Assembly: GCA_040877625.1 (NCBI GenBank)
Contig: JBBDNK010000024.1
Coordinates: 62,001 to 126,000 of the forward strand
Length of the DNA stretch: 64,000 nt
From: Methylonatrum sp040877625
GTDB lineage: Bacteria > Pseudomonadota > Gammaproteobacteria > Nitrococcales > Aquisalimonadaceae
Reading direction: 5' to 3'
The notes beneath the pieces were generated by a model, which saw nothing but the letters and a program-made list of their open reading frames with translations, was not told the DNA's origin and did no database searches. Positions 39,601-48,581 of this stretch are shown piece after piece; within the stretch, counting starts at the first letter, position 1; every line of letters begins with the position of its first letter. A program made the translations under genes and the position numbers.

Positions 39601-41102
39601 AGAAACAGAAAACAGCTGCCGTCATCGGCTCCGGTTTCGGTGGCTTGGCACTGGCCATTCGGCTACAGGCAAACGGGTATCAGACCACCCTGCTGGAGAA
39701 GCGCGATAAACCCGGCGGCCGGGCCTATGTGTACGAAGACGACGGCTTTGTCTTCGACGCCGGCCCCACGGTGATAACCGATCCCACCGCTCTGGAAGAA
39801 CTCTTCACCCAGGCCGGCAAGTCCATGGCGGACTACGTCGAGCTGCTGCCCGTGGAGCCCATGTACCGGCTCTGCTGGGAAGGCGGCGACGTCTTCGACT
39901 ACACTAACGACCAGAACGCGCTGGAAAAGCAGATTGCCGAGAAAAATCCGGCGGATGTGGCGGGCTACCGGCAGTTCCTGGAGTTTTCCAAAGCCGTGTT
40001 CGACGAGGGCTACATCAAGCTCGGCGCCGTGCCGTTCCTGGACTTCCGCAGCATGATCCGGGTCGCACCGCAGCTGATGAAACTGCAGGCCTACCGCAGC
40101 GTCTATAGCATGGTGTCCAGATACATCCAGAATGAACACCTGCGTCAGGCGTTTTCATTTCACCCCTTGCTGGTGGGCGGTAATCCGTTCAAGACCTCAT
40201 CCATCTACGCGCTGATCCATGCGCTGGAGCGGGAATGGGGCGTGTGGTTCGCCCGCGGCGGCACCGGCGCGCTGATCCGCGGCCTGGTGCGCCTGTTCGA
40301 GGATCTCGGCGGCACCGTGCGGCTCAACGCCGAAGTGGACGAGATCACCATCAAGGACGGCCGGGCCACGGCGGTGCGCACAAAGGACGGCTGGAGCGCG
40401 GAGGTGGATGCCGTGGCCAGCAACGCGGACGTGGTGCACACCTACAAACATCTCATGCGCGATTCCGTTCGCGGCCCCGTCAATGCCAGGAAGCTGGAGA
40501 AGCACAGTTACAGCATGTCGCTTTTCGTCATCTACTTCGGCCTGAAAACGGTGCACCCGCAGCTACAACACCACATGGTGCTGTTCGGGCCGCGCTATCG
40601 GGAACTGATCAAGGACATCTTCGACGGCCCCGACCTGTCCGACGACTTCTCGCTTTACCTGCACGCACCCACCATCACCGATCCGTCCCTGGCGCCGGAA
40701 GGTTGCAGCACGTACTACGTGCTGTCGCCCGTACCCCACCTGGGCAATGCGGACATCGACTGGGACGTGGCCGGCCCGAAATACGCGGACCAGATCCTGG
40801 ATTATCTGGAAGAACGCTATATCCCCGGCCTGCGCAAGGACCTGGTGACCATGCGGTTGCTGACGCCCTTCGGCTTCCGCGACGAACTCAATTCCCACCT
40901 GGGCTCTGCCTTCTCCGTGGAGCCGGTACTCACGCAAAGCGCCTGGTTCCGGCCGCACAACCGCGACGACAGGATCGATAACCTGTATCTCGTGGGTGCA
41001 GGCACCCATCCCGGTGCCGGCATCCCGGGCGTGGTCGGGTCCGCCAAGGCCACCGCCGCCCTGATGCTGGCCGACGCCGGGCTGATCAGAGAGGCAAGCT
41101 GA
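39597..41102 (+). CDS. crtI: phytoene desaturase
   Basis: 501 residues. N-terminal dinucleotide fold VIGSGFGGLALAIRLQANGY (about 8-27) with LEKRDKPGGRAYV, and the C-terminal carotenoid desaturase signature NLYLVGAGTHPGAGIPGVVG (about 462-481). CrtI converts phytoene to lycopene in four FAD-dependent steps. Overlaps crtY by 4 bp, and crtB follows after 4 bp. Ordinary length; nothing unusual apart from the compact arrangement. Confidence 0.95.
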   Translation: MKKQKTAAVIGSGFGGLALAIRLQANGYQTTLLEKRDKPGGRAYVYEDDGFVFDAGPTVITDPTALEELFTQAGKSMADYVELLPVEPMYRLCWEGGDVFDYTNDQNALEKQIAEKNPADVAGYRQFLEFSKAVFDEGYIKLGAVPFLDFRSMIRVAPQLMKLQAYRSVYSMVSRYIQNEHLRQAFSFHPLLVGGNPFKTSSIYALIHALEREWGVWFARGGTGALIRGLVRLFEDLGGTVRLNAEVDEITIKDGRATAVRTKDGWSAEVDAVASNADVVHTYKHLMRDSVRGPVNARKLEKHSYSMSLFVIYFGLKTVHPQLQHHMVLFGPRYRELIKDIFDGPDLSDDFSLYLHAPTITDPSLAPEGCSTYYVLSPVPHLGNADIDWDVAGPKYADQILDYLEERYIPGLRKDLVTMRLLTPFGFRDELNSHLGSAFSVEPVLTQSAWFRPHNRDDRIDNLYLVGAGTHPGAGIPGVVGSAKATAALMLADAGLIREAS

Positions 41103-41106
41103 GATC

Positions 41107-42045
41107 ATGGATGCCGTCGCCGTTCATAGCCGTGCAAGCATAGAAAAGGGCTCCAAGAGCTTCGCCACCGCCGCTCGGCTGTTTGATGCCGAAACCCGCG
41201 ACAGCGCCTCCATGCTCTATGCCTGGTGCCGATACTGTGACGATGTCATCGACGGTCAGGAAATGGGTTTTGCCAGCGACGCCCCGCAAACTCAGACGCC
41301 CCAGGCGCGGCTTGCCCTATTGCGCGAACAGACCGCCAGCGCATTCCGCGGCGAGCACACCACCGATCCGGTGATGCGTGCCTTCCAGCGCGTCGTGCAG
41401 CGGCATGCCATCCCCGAGCAATGCGCCCTGGACCTGTTGCAGGGCTTTCGCATGGATGTGGAGGAGTTCCACTACCGGACCATCGACGACACCATGGCCT
41501 ACTGCTATCACGTAGCCGGCGTGGTGGGGGTGATGATGGCCATGATCATGGACGTACGGGACGAGGAAACCCTGGATCGTGCCTGTGATCTGGGGCTGGC
41601 CTTCCAGCTCACCAACATCTCGCGGGATGTGCTGGAAGACGCCGCCATGGGCCGCTGCTATCTGCCGGAAGACTGGTTGCTGGAGGCAGGCGTGGACCCC
41701 AATGACCTGCGCAACCCCGCCAACCGCACCGGACTGGCCCGGGTCGCCCGCCGCCTGGTGGAAGAAGCGGAACCCTATTACGACTCCGCCGTCGTCGGCA
41801 TCGCCCGGCTACCGTTCCGGTGTGCCTGGGCCATTGCCGGCGCCCGTGCGGTCTACCGCGACATCGGCCGGGATGTGCACAAACTCGGTTCCGCCGCCTG
41901 GGACAGCCGGGTATCCACCTCGCGCTGGCGCAAGGTCCGCCTGTTACTGCGCGCAAGCGTCCGTGCGCTGCTGGCGCGCACCGTCGGCCGCTGGCGCGAG
42001 CCGCCGCCGCGGCAGGGGTTGTGGACGCGCTTAAGGAGACACTGA
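41107..42045 (+). CDS. crtB: phytoene synthase
   Basis: 312 residues of the squalene/phytoene synthase family. First Asp-rich motif in YAWCRYCDDVIDGQE (about 37-51) and the second in AFQLTNISRDVLEDAAMGRC (about 166-185), both metal-diphosphate sites. It condenses two geranylgeranyl diphosphates to phytoene, supplied by CrtE encoded on the opposite strand at 45.5-46.5 kb. The TGA stop lies inside TTAAGGAGACACTGAT, a partial copy of the local repeat, so the last residues (LRRH) may derive from it. Confidence 0.94.
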   Translation: MDAVAVHSRASIEKGSKSFATAARLFDAETRDSASMLYAWCRYCDDVIDGQEMGFASDAPQTQTPQARLALLREQTASAFRGEHTTDPVMRAFQRVVQRHAIPEQCALDLLQGFRMDVEEFHYRTIDDTMAYCYHVAGVVGVMMAMIMDVRDEETLDRACDLGLAFQLTNISRDVLEDAAMGRCYLPEDWLLEAGVDPNDLRNPANRTGLARVARRLVEEAEPYYDSAVVGIARLPFRCAWAIAGARAVYRDIGRDVHKLGSAAWDSRVSTSRWRKVRLLLRASVRALLARTVGRWREPPPRQGLWTRLRRH

Positions 42046-42046
42046 T
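42031..42046 (+). repeat. repeat fragment overlapping the crtB stop codon
   Basis: TTAAGGAGACACTGAT; the first 13 bases are identical to 662-674 at the right edge of the large palindromic element. It encodes the crtB stop codon. No inverted partner was found in the short gap before crtW. Confidence 0.55.
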
Positions 42047-42121
42047 AGATACGACCAGACCCGCTACATAGGGGTTTCGGCCCGGAGCGAGTTTGCGCAT
42101 GACTATGTCGCGGTCTTGGTA

Positions 42122-42859
42122 CTACGCTCCAGTCCGCCCCTGAACCCGCGGAAGCTGCCACCACGGCACGCCGGGGTGCAGATGGTGGGCGTGGTGATAG
42201 CCGAAGTGAAAGCAGCTCAGCAGCGACAATAGCCAGGAGTAACCGCTGCTGCGGCTATTGTGCCGGTCCGCAAACGGCGTTGCTTCGTGGCGGTGGGGGC
42301 GGTAGGTGCCAAAGTAGAACAGCTGCATGGACGATAGCAGGGCGGGGAGTGCAATAAACAGTAGGGCATTGGCCGGGGACACACCCAATATCAGCACGTA
42401 AGACCCCATGACCGTGCCGAAAAACGCCGGTTGACGCCAGCCGGCGTAGCGCCACATGAAATGCACATACCATGGCAGGAACGCGGTGGGGTGGGCCGCG
42501 TCAAAGTCCGGATCATCCGCTGTGCCCACGTAACGATGGTGATCGAAATGGGCGGCCCGCAGTTCTTGCCAGGGAAAGGCGGCATAGAGCCACAGGCACA
42601 GGGCGCCGAGTCGCCGGTTAAGGCGTGGGTTGCCGGGGGCCAGGGAGCCGTGCATGCAGTCGTGGGCGACAATGAACAGCCCCACGTAAAGCCAGCACTG
42701 TACGGCGATAACGACGGATGCGAGCACCAGGCCGTATCCCTGTAAAGGCAGCTGGAAAACCGCCAGCACATGCACCGCCGCCCAGCTGCCCAGAACCAGC
42801 AACGCCAGCAGAACGCCGGTGCCGGCTCCTGCATTCATGACCCGGCTGCCGTCAGTCAT
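42122..42859 (-). CDS. crtW: beta-carotene ketolase
   Basis: 245 residues, integral membrane fatty-acid-desaturase-like fold. The histidine clusters binding the di-iron site are HDCMH (about 66-70), HFDHHRYVG (about 104-112) and FHFGYHHAHH (about 219-228). The stretch FYFGTYRPHRHEATPFADRH is diagnostic for CrtW rather than lipid desaturases. It adds 4-keto groups to beta-ionone rings, giving canthaxanthin and, with CrtZ, astaxanthin. Last gene of the leftward operon crtE-ABC-ABC-crtZ-crtW, 5 bp after crtZ. Confidence 0.92.
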   Translation of the reverse strand: MTDGSRVMNAGAGTGVLLALLVLGSWAAVHVLAVFQLPLQGYGLVLASVVIAVQCWLYVGLFIVAHDCMHGSLAPGNPRLNRRLGALCLWLYAAFPWQELRAAHFDHHRYVGTADDPDFDAAHPTAFLPWYVHFMWRYAGWRQPAFFGTVMGSYVLILGVSPANALLFIALPALLSSMQLFYFGTYRPHRHEATPFADRHNSRSSGYSWLLSLLSCFHFGYHHAHHLHPGVPWWQLPRVQGRTGA

Positions 42860-42864
42860 CCCGG

Positions 42865-43362
42865 CTATCGCTCCGAAACCCTGGCGCGCCCGCTGCGTAT
42901 ATTTTCCTTCAACTGCGCGCGTATGGTCTGAATGGGCGGTGCGATGAGAAAACCGAAGGACACGCAGCCTTCGCGTCCGTGCACGGCGTGATGCATGCGG
43001 TGGGCCTGGTACAGGCGCTTCAGGTAACCCTTGCGGGGGATATAACGAAACGGCCAGCGCTTGTGCACCATGCCCTCGTGAACGATGAAGTAAAGCACGC
43101 CATACACGGTGGCGCCCATGCCGATCCAGTAGGTGGGGCCATGGTCCGCGGCGCCATGCACGATGAAGCCGATGGCGATGCCGGCGAACACCAGCGCGTA
43201 CAGATCATTTTTCTCCAGCAGGCCGCGGCCAGGCTCATGATGGGAGCGGTGCCAGCCCCAACCCCATCCGTGCATCACGTATCGGTGCATGGCCCAGGCA
43301 AAGTATTCCATGCCGACCACGGTCACAGACAGAACGAGGGCGTTGACCAGCCAGGTCGGCAT
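42865..43362 (-). CDS. crtZ: beta-carotene hydroxylase
   Basis: 165 residues from MPTWLVNALV (GGGAG site). The di-iron histidine motifs are HRYVMHG (about 26-32), HRSHHEP (about 38-44), HEGMVHKRWPF and HRMHHAVHG, exactly the CrtZ pattern. It hydroxylates C3 of beta-ionone rings, giving zeaxanthin or, with CrtW, astaxanthin. Membrane protein with several hydrophobic helices. The upstream ABC permease gene ends 16 bp before its start, so they share a transcript. Confidence 0.93.
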   Translation of the reverse strand: MPTWLVNALVLSVTVVGMEYFAWAMHRYVMHGWGWGWHRSHHEPGRGLLEKNDLYALVFAGIAIGFIVHGAADHGPTYWIGMGATVYGVLYFIVHEGMVHKRWPFRYIPRKGYLKRLYQAHRMHHAVHGREGCVSFGFLIAPPIQTIRAQLKENIRSGRARVSER

Positions 43363-43378
43363 GTTTTGATCTCCCGTA

Positions 43379-44581
43379 TCAGGCCCGTGCGAGCCGTGCC
43401 GACAGCACCAGTGCAATGCCGAAGGCGATCAGTCCGCTGGCGGCCAGTACCGCCCAGCGCAACGCCAGCACATCCAGCGGTTCGCCGCGCCAGAAAATTC
43501 CCTGATAGGCCTCGATTGCCCAGGCGTTGGGCGTCAGCCAGCCAAGCTCCTGCAGCCACGGCGGCATCATGAACCGCGGCACCATGCTCCCGCCCACGGC
43601 TGACAGGATCAGCACGAAGAATGTGGACAGGTTCTGGGCCTGCTGGCGGGTGCTGCAGGCGGCACACAGTGCCAGCGCCAGACCGGCCGCTGCCATGGCC
43701 GTCACTACTGTTGTCAGCAGCCAGGGCAAGAGGTTCCCCGGCAGATCCAGCCCGTAGGCCAGCCAGGCCACGACGAAAATCAGCGCCACCTGTAGCGTGC
43801 CCTGCACCGACAGAAACACGAACTTGCCGGAGACCACCACCCGGGTGCCGCCCGGCCCCAGCAACAGGCGGTCCACGACGCCGGACTGGCGCTCCTCGAT
43901 CAGTGTCACGGCGCCCTGCATGGCGGAGAACAGCAGGAACAGCACGGCCACGGCGCCGGCATAATAGTTGACCGCGCCGTCCGCCCCGCCTTCGGCGCCC
44001 AACTCCTGCATGCCCACCAGCCGTGGCTGCTCCGTCGGGAGATCCGCCTCCCGCGCCAGCATCCGGCCGATGCGCTGTTGCTGTTCCGGGGTGAAGCCAC
44101 CGGTGAGTTCCTGGACCTGGCCCAGTGCCCGTTCGACGCCGAGTTCAGGCAGCGCGGACTCCAGCGCGTTCTGCACCTGACCCATGACCATGGCCGCAGC
44201 CATGGCGCGGCCCTGGTCTCCGATGATCAGAATGGGCGGCTGTCCGGCATCGGGCCGGCCTTGCAGCGAGCCGCGGATGACGATACCCGCATCCGCCGTG
44301 GCGTCCCGTACCGCTTCCCGCACGGACGCTTCCGGGGCGTCCGCTGAACCCACGATGCGCATCCCGGACTGCTCGCGCAGCGTCTGCGTCAATTGCTGCG
44401 TGCGCTCGCTTTGCACTGTGTCTGCCAGGTGCACCCGCAATTCAAGCGCGTCACCGCTTGTGCCGGAGAAAATGGCGGCGAAGATCACGAAGATCGCCGG
44501 TGGCAGCAGAAAGGCCATGGCCAGCGCACCCCGGTCGCGCAGCAAGTTCAGCAGCATGACGCGGAAGATGGCAAGAGTCAC
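43379..44581 (-). CDS. ABC-2 type transporter permease
   Basis: 400 residues. One N-terminal membrane helix (GALAMAFLLPPAIFVIFAAI) precedes a large extracytoplasmic domain (about 45-220), then five C-terminal helices with LIEERQSGVVDRLLLGPGGT and the PNAWAIEAYQGIFW segment, typical of the YhgE/YbhR-like ABC-2 exporters. Its ATG overlaps the stop of the ATPase gene. Located inside the carotenoid operon between crtE and crtZ, so it may export or position a membrane lipid or pigment; no direct evidence. Confidence 0.87.
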   Translation of the reverse strand: MTLAIFRVMLLNLLRDRGALAMAFLLPPAIFVIFAAIFSGTSGDALELRVHLADTVQSERTQQLTQTLREQSGMRIVGSADAPEASVREAVRDATADAGIVIRGSLQGRPDAGQPPILIIGDQGRAMAAAMVMGQVQNALESALPELGVERALGQVQELTGGFTPEQQQRIGRMLAREADLPTEQPRLVGMQELGAEGGADGAVNYYAGAVAVLFLLFSAMQGAVTLIEERQSGVVDRLLLGPGGTRVVVSGKFVFLSVQGTLQVALIFVVAWLAYGLDLPGNLLPWLLTTVVTAMAAAGLALALCAACSTRQQAQNLSTFFVLILSAVGGSMVPRFMMPPWLQELGWLTPNAWAIEAYQGIFWRGEPLDVLALRWAVLAASGLIAFGIALVLSARLARA

Positions 44582-45531
44582 GGTGCGGCCTCGTGGCCGG
44601 TCAGCTTGAGAAACAGGCTGTTAAGGTCCGGCTGCCGCAGGCGCAGCTCGCGCACCTCCATGCCCCGGGCTTGCAGGCGCCCCGACAGATGCTCGGCGTC
44701 GCCGCTGTCGGCCGGCTGCAGCCCAGCCCAGGTGGATGCCGTGCGCGCGGGCGTCAGGCCTTGCTCCCGCAGCCACTCGGCCTGGGCCGTGTCCGGGGTC
44801 TGTCGCAGTACCAGCACCAGCTCCCGGGCATCGCCGAAATACTGTTTCAGCAACTGTTGCGGTGTTCCCTGATCGGCCAGCCGACCATCCACCAGGAACC
44901 CGACCCGGTCGGATAGCGCCTCTGCCTGTTCCAGGTCGTGGGTGGTCAGCAGCACGGCCATGCCGCCGGCGCGCAGGTTGTGCAGTACCTGATGGATGGA
45001 GCCGCGGGCGTCCACGTCCACACCCACCGTGGGTTCGTCCAGAATGAGCAGCCGGGGCCGATGAAGAATGGCCGCGGCGATGTTCACGCGTCGCTGGTAG
45101 CCGCCGGACAGCGTCCTGACCAGATCATCCGCACGCTCCTGCAGCATGGCCGCCTGCAATACGCGGGTCACGGCCTCGCCGACATCACGGCGGGCAACGC
45201 CGGCGAGACGGGCGAACACTTCCAGGTTTTCCCTGGGCGTTAGATGGGTGTAGACCGCCAGCTCCTGGGGAACCAGGCCGATTCGCTGGCGCACGGCGCA
45301 GGAGGCCGTCTCCTCGCCATCAAGCCGGATGCGGCCCTTCCCCGGGCGAATGCGGCCGCATATGGCCTTGATCAGTGTGGTCTTGCCGGCGCCGTTTGGG
45401 CCGAGCAGTGCGTACAGCTCGCCCTCGGCCAGCCGCATGCTCAGGCCACGGAGCACCGGGCGCTGCGGCCAGCTGAAGTGGACGTCGTCCACTGCCAGCA
45501 CGGTGCCGGCCTCCATTGCCAGGGCGGACAC
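44578..45531 (-). CDS. ABC transporter ATP-binding protein
   Basis: 317 residues. Walker A GPNGAGKTT (about 44-52), signature LSGGYQRRVNIAAAILHRPR (about 140-159), Walker B LLILDEPTVGVD, and H-loop TTHD. The C-terminal 90 residues are an accessory domain as in ABC-2 drug/polysaccharide-type ATPases. It starts with GTG overlapping the crtE stop; an internal ATG at 45516 is an alternative. It powers the permease encoded next. Confidence 0.88.
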   Translation of the reverse strand: MSALAMEAGTVLAVDDVHFSWPQRPVLRGLSMRLAEGELYALLGPNGAGKTTLIKAICGRIRPGKGRIRLDGEETASCAVRQRIGLVPQELAVYTHLTPRENLEVFARLAGVARRDVGEAVTRVLQAAMLQERADDLVRTLSGGYQRRVNIAAAILHRPRLLILDEPTVGVDVDARGSIHQVLHNLRAGGMAVLLTTHDLEQAEALSDRVGFLVDGRLADQGTPQQLLKQYFGDARELVLVLRQTPDTAQAEWLREQGLTPARTASTWAGLQPADSGDAEHLSGRLQARGMEVRELRLRQPDLNSLFLKLTGHEAAP

Positions 45532-46487
45532 TAGGCGCTGACCCCCTCGAACAGGGTCTCCAGAAACGGGCGCAGGGTAGGCTGCTCGGATGGACAGGCA
45601 TCGGCCGCCGCCAGGGCCAGGTCCAGGTACTTTCGCGCCAGCGCGCGGGCACCGGAGACGCCGTCGGTTGTTACCGTGGTCAGGCGGGCGCCGTCCTTAC
45701 CCACATCCTTGCCGGTGCTTTCGGTAGTGGCGGCCTGGTCGAGAACGTCGTCCAGGGTCTGGAAGGCGCAGCCCAGGTGGCGTGCGAAGGTGCGCAGGTG
45801 GTTGAGCCGGTGATCGCTGATGCCGGCAATCCGGGCGCCCGATTCCACGGCCAGCAAGAACAGCACGCCGGTTTTCTCGAAATTGATCTGCTCGATCTTG
45901 CCGGCGCTGTCGGCCGCGGTGCGTTCGTGAAGATCCCGGGTCTGTCCGGCAGCCAGTCCATTGGTGCCAATGGACTGTTCCGTGAGCTGGACGAGTTCGA
46001 GCCTTACCAGGGGGGCAACATGGTCAAGCACCGCCAGCGTACCGTAGGCCCGGTTCAGCAGCGTCACCGCGGTCAGAACGGCCATGTCCTCCCCGAATGC
46101 CCGGTGCGTAGTGGCCTGGCCGCGGCGCAGGTGCGCGTTGTCCATGGACGGCAGGTCATCCAGGACCAGCGATGCCGTGTGCACCATCTCAATGGCGCAG
46201 CCGGCGTCAAGCGCCGAGTCGGGGTGGGCGCCGAAGTGTGCTGCAGCCGCCATGGTGAGCAGTGGCCGGAGCCGTTTTCCCGGTGCCAGAAGGCTGTAGC
46301 GGAGCGCGGCATTCAGCGTTGCAGGAGCTGCCCCCGGGGGTGGAATGAGGCTCGACAGGCGCGCGTCGATGGCGGTCCGCAGGGCAGTCAGGTCCAGGTC
46401 GGCGACCGGGGCGTTCGCCCCGGGGTACAGACGACCAGCGTCGGCCGTGCGGCCCGGCGTGCCTTTTTTTGCTTGCACGGATTCCAT
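45531..46487 (-). CDS. crtE: geranylgeranyl diphosphate synthase
   Basis: 318 residues from MESVQAKKGT, chosen for its AGGAG site; upstream in-frame Met codons lack support. The polyprenyl synthetase fold has the first aspartate-rich motif LDDLPSMDNAHLRRGQ (about 108-123), the second AFQTLDDVLDQ (about 248-258), and LAPGKRLRPLL (about 66-76). It makes the C20 precursor used by CrtB. It heads the leftward carotenoid operon; the promoter should lie in 46488-46687, where I see no clear operator. Confidence 0.92.
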   Translation of the reverse strand: MESVQAKKGTPGRTADAGRLYPGANAPVADLDLTALRTAIDARLSSLIPPPGAAPATLNAALRYSLLAPGKRLRPLLTMAAAAHFGAHPDSALDAGCAIEMVHTASLVLDDLPSMDNAHLRRGQATTHRAFGEDMAVLTAVTLLNRAYGTLAVLDHVAPLVRLELVQLTEQSIGTNGLAAGQTRDLHERTAADSAGKIEQINFEKTGVLFLLAVESGARIAGISDHRLNHLRTFARHLGCAFQTLDDVLDQAATTESTGKDVGKDGARLTTVTTDGVSGARALARKYLDLALAAADACPSEQPTLRPFLETLFEGVSA

Positions 46488-46687
46488 TGCTCCTTTTCTC
46501 CTATCCCTGCCCACCGGTGCGTCATTGTTCTTTGTTATTCTCCACTTGCTGTCTTCTCGAAGTGACTGCGCCCGCCTCACACTTGTGAGGTCGACCAACC
46601 CGCACACGGCAGAGTCTGTTTCGTGCATTGGGGTCACCTGGTTTGCCAGGGAGCAGGGGCGCGATGCGCTCCCACTGATCACAGACC

Positions 46688-48142
46688 CTAGTTGATACCG
46701 CTCATGCAGAGATACTTCATTTCCAGGTATTCATCGAGCCCATAGCGGGACCCCTCCCGACCGACACCTGACGACTTGATGCCGCCGAAGGGCGCCACTT
46801 CCGTCGTGATGAAGCCGGTATTAATGCCCACCATGCCGTACTCCAGCGCCTCGCCGAACCGCCAGGCACGTGCCAGATCCTTCGTGTAGAAATAGGCGGC
46901 AAGGCCGAATTCGGTGTCGTTCGCCATCTGCACGGCCTCTTGCTCGCTGGTGAAGCGGAACACCGGGGCCAGCGGCCCAAAGGTCTCTTCCTTCGCTACG
47001 CGCATTTGCGGTGTAACGTCGGCGAGCACCGTTGGCTGGAAGAAGGTGCCGCCGAGCTCGTGGCGTCCGCCGCCGCTGACGACGCGCGCGCCCTGCTCCA
47101 GGGCATCAGCGATGTGCTGCTCGACCTTGGCGACCGCGTCCTGATCGATCAGCGGCCCCTGAGTAACGCCCGACTCGGTGCCGCTGCCGACTTTCAGTTC
47201 GGCAACCGCCTTGGCCAGGCGGGAGACGAATTCGTCGTATACGCCGTCCTGGACCAGGATGCGGTTGGCGCAAACGCAAGTCTGCCCGGCGTTTCGGTAC
47301 TTGGAAATGATAGCCCCGGCGACCGCGGCGTCCACATCCGCGTCGTCGAACACGATGAACGGTGCGTTGCCGCCAAGTTCCAGCGATACCTTCTTGACCG
47401 TTCTGGCACATTGCTCCATCAGCAGGCTGCCGGTGGCGGTGGAGCCGGTAAAGCTCAGTTTCCGCACAATCGGATTGGACGTCAGTTCGCCGCCGATCTC
47501 CGATGATGCGCCGGTGATCACGTTGAACACACCGCGGGGTACGCCCGCCCGTTCCGCCAGTTCCGCCAGGGCAAGCGCCGAGAACGGTGTCTGGCTCGCC
47601 GGCTTGAGCACCATGGTGCAACCGGCGGCGAGCGCGGGGGCCGCCTTGCGGGTCAGCATGGCAGACGGGAAATTCCACGGGGTAATGGCGGCGCAGACGC
47701 CGATCGGCTCCTTCACGACGACTATGCGTCTGTCGCCCATGGGCGGAGGGATGACATCCCCGTACGCACGTTTTCCCTCTTCGGCAAACCACTCCAGAAA
47801 TGCCGCCGCATTGGCCAGCTCGCCTCGCGCCTCCGCCAGCGGCTTGCCCTGTTCCATGGTCATCAGCAGGGCAAGATCCTCGGTATGCTCAACCAGCAGA
47901 CCATGCCAGCGCTTGAGGATGTCGCCACGCTCCTTGGCGGTACGCGCGCGCCAATCGGGCAGCGCCCGGTTTGCCGCGTCGATGGCCCGTCGCGTCTCGG
48001 CGGCGCCAAGGCGCGGTACCGAACCAATATCCGAGCCGTCCGCGGGGTTGTTGACGCCCACGGTCCGTCCGTCGTCGGCGTTGATCCACTCACCATCCAC
48101 GTAACACTGGTGGCGCATCAAGTCTGTGTCTTTGAGTTTCAT
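46688..48142 (-). CDS. NAD(P)-dependent aldehyde dehydrogenase (succinate-semialdehyde type)
   Basis: 484 residues of the ALDH superfamily. Catalytic Glu is in LELGGNAPFIVF (about 254-265) and catalytic Cys in NAGQTCVCANRILV (about 284-297); NAD-binding PWNFPSAMLTRKAAPALAAG matches GabD-type enzymes. The C-terminal APFGGIKSSGVGREG is the GabD signature. It could be succinate-semialdehyde dehydrogenase, or a related enzyme such as sulfolactaldehyde dehydrogenase, which falls in the same family in a sulfoglycolysis pathway. Position at the end of the TRAP/aconitase X operon points to an aldehyde intermediate in that unknown pathway. Confidence 0.82.
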   Translation of the reverse strand: MKLKDTDLMRHQCYVDGEWINADDGRTVGVNNPADGSDIGSVPRLGAAETRRAIDAANRALPDWRARTAKERGDILKRWHGLLVEHTEDLALLMTMEQGKPLAEARGELANAAAFLEWFAEEGKRAYGDVIPPPMGDRRIVVVKEPIGVCAAITPWNFPSAMLTRKAAPALAAGCTMVLKPASQTPFSALALAELAERAGVPRGVFNVITGASSEIGGELTSNPIVRKLSFTGSTATGSLLMEQCARTVKKVSLELGGNAPFIVFDDADVDAAVAGAIISKYRNAGQTCVCANRILVQDGVYDEFVSRLAKAVAELKVGSGTESGVTQGPLIDQDAVAKVEQHIADALEQGARVVSGGGRHELGGTFFQPTVLADVTPQMRVAKEETFGPLAPVFRFTSEQEAVQMANDTEFGLAAYFYTKDLARAWRFGEALEYGMVGINTGFITTEVAPFGGIKSSGVGREGSRYGLDEYLEMKYLCMSGIN

Positions 48143-48168
48143 TAATCATCTCCTCGCTGAGGTTTCCC

Positions 48169-48579
48169 TCAGTCGTGAATGCTCAAGGTGCCGGCCTCCG
48201 GGTCCACCGTGACGCGGTCTCCCGTTTTTACCACCGAGGTTATATCGGCATCGAAGCGATCGAGGAACGGAAGATTGGCCAGAGCCGCTCCCTGCGCCAT
48301 GATGGTGTTGCTGGCATTGAGGACCAGGGCGGCCGGCGCCATGCCCCGGGATTTCATCTCGGCCAGCATCCAGGCACTCGCTACGCCGCCCTTGGCGTTA
48401 TCCAGGATAAGAATTCTGTCGACGTAGTTCTCGCCGTGGAGCTTGTGCGCCTTGCGCGAAAACTCACCCTTGACCCGGTTCAGATCATACCGGGCGCTGA
48501 AGTTGTCCTTCGCCACCAGGGCAACGCCGCTTACCTTCTCGCCGATGCCCACATGGCCTTTATAGATCTTGTCCGCCAT
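48169..48579 (-). CDS. aconitase X small (swivel) subunit
   Basis: 136 residues from MADKIYKGH. It matches the small swivelling domain of aconitase X (DUF126), with FSRKAHKLHGENYVDRILIL, NAKGGVASAWML and the C-terminal DADITSVVKTGDRVTVDPEA; Ser in NASNTIMAQG is near the expected active-site position. It works with the large subunit encoded 2 bp upstream in transcription order. Bacterial aconitase X enzymes are known as cis-3-hydroxy-L-proline dehydratases, and two-gene forms exist. The natural substrate here is not decided by sequence. Confidence 0.83.
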   Translation of the reverse strand: MADKIYKGHVGIGEKVSGVALVAKDNFSARYDLNRVKGEFSRKAHKLHGENYVDRILILDNAKGGVASAWMLAEMKSRGMAPAALVLNASNTIMAQGAALANLPFLDRFDADITSVVKTGDRVTVDPEAGTLSIHD

Positions 48580-48581
48580 GA

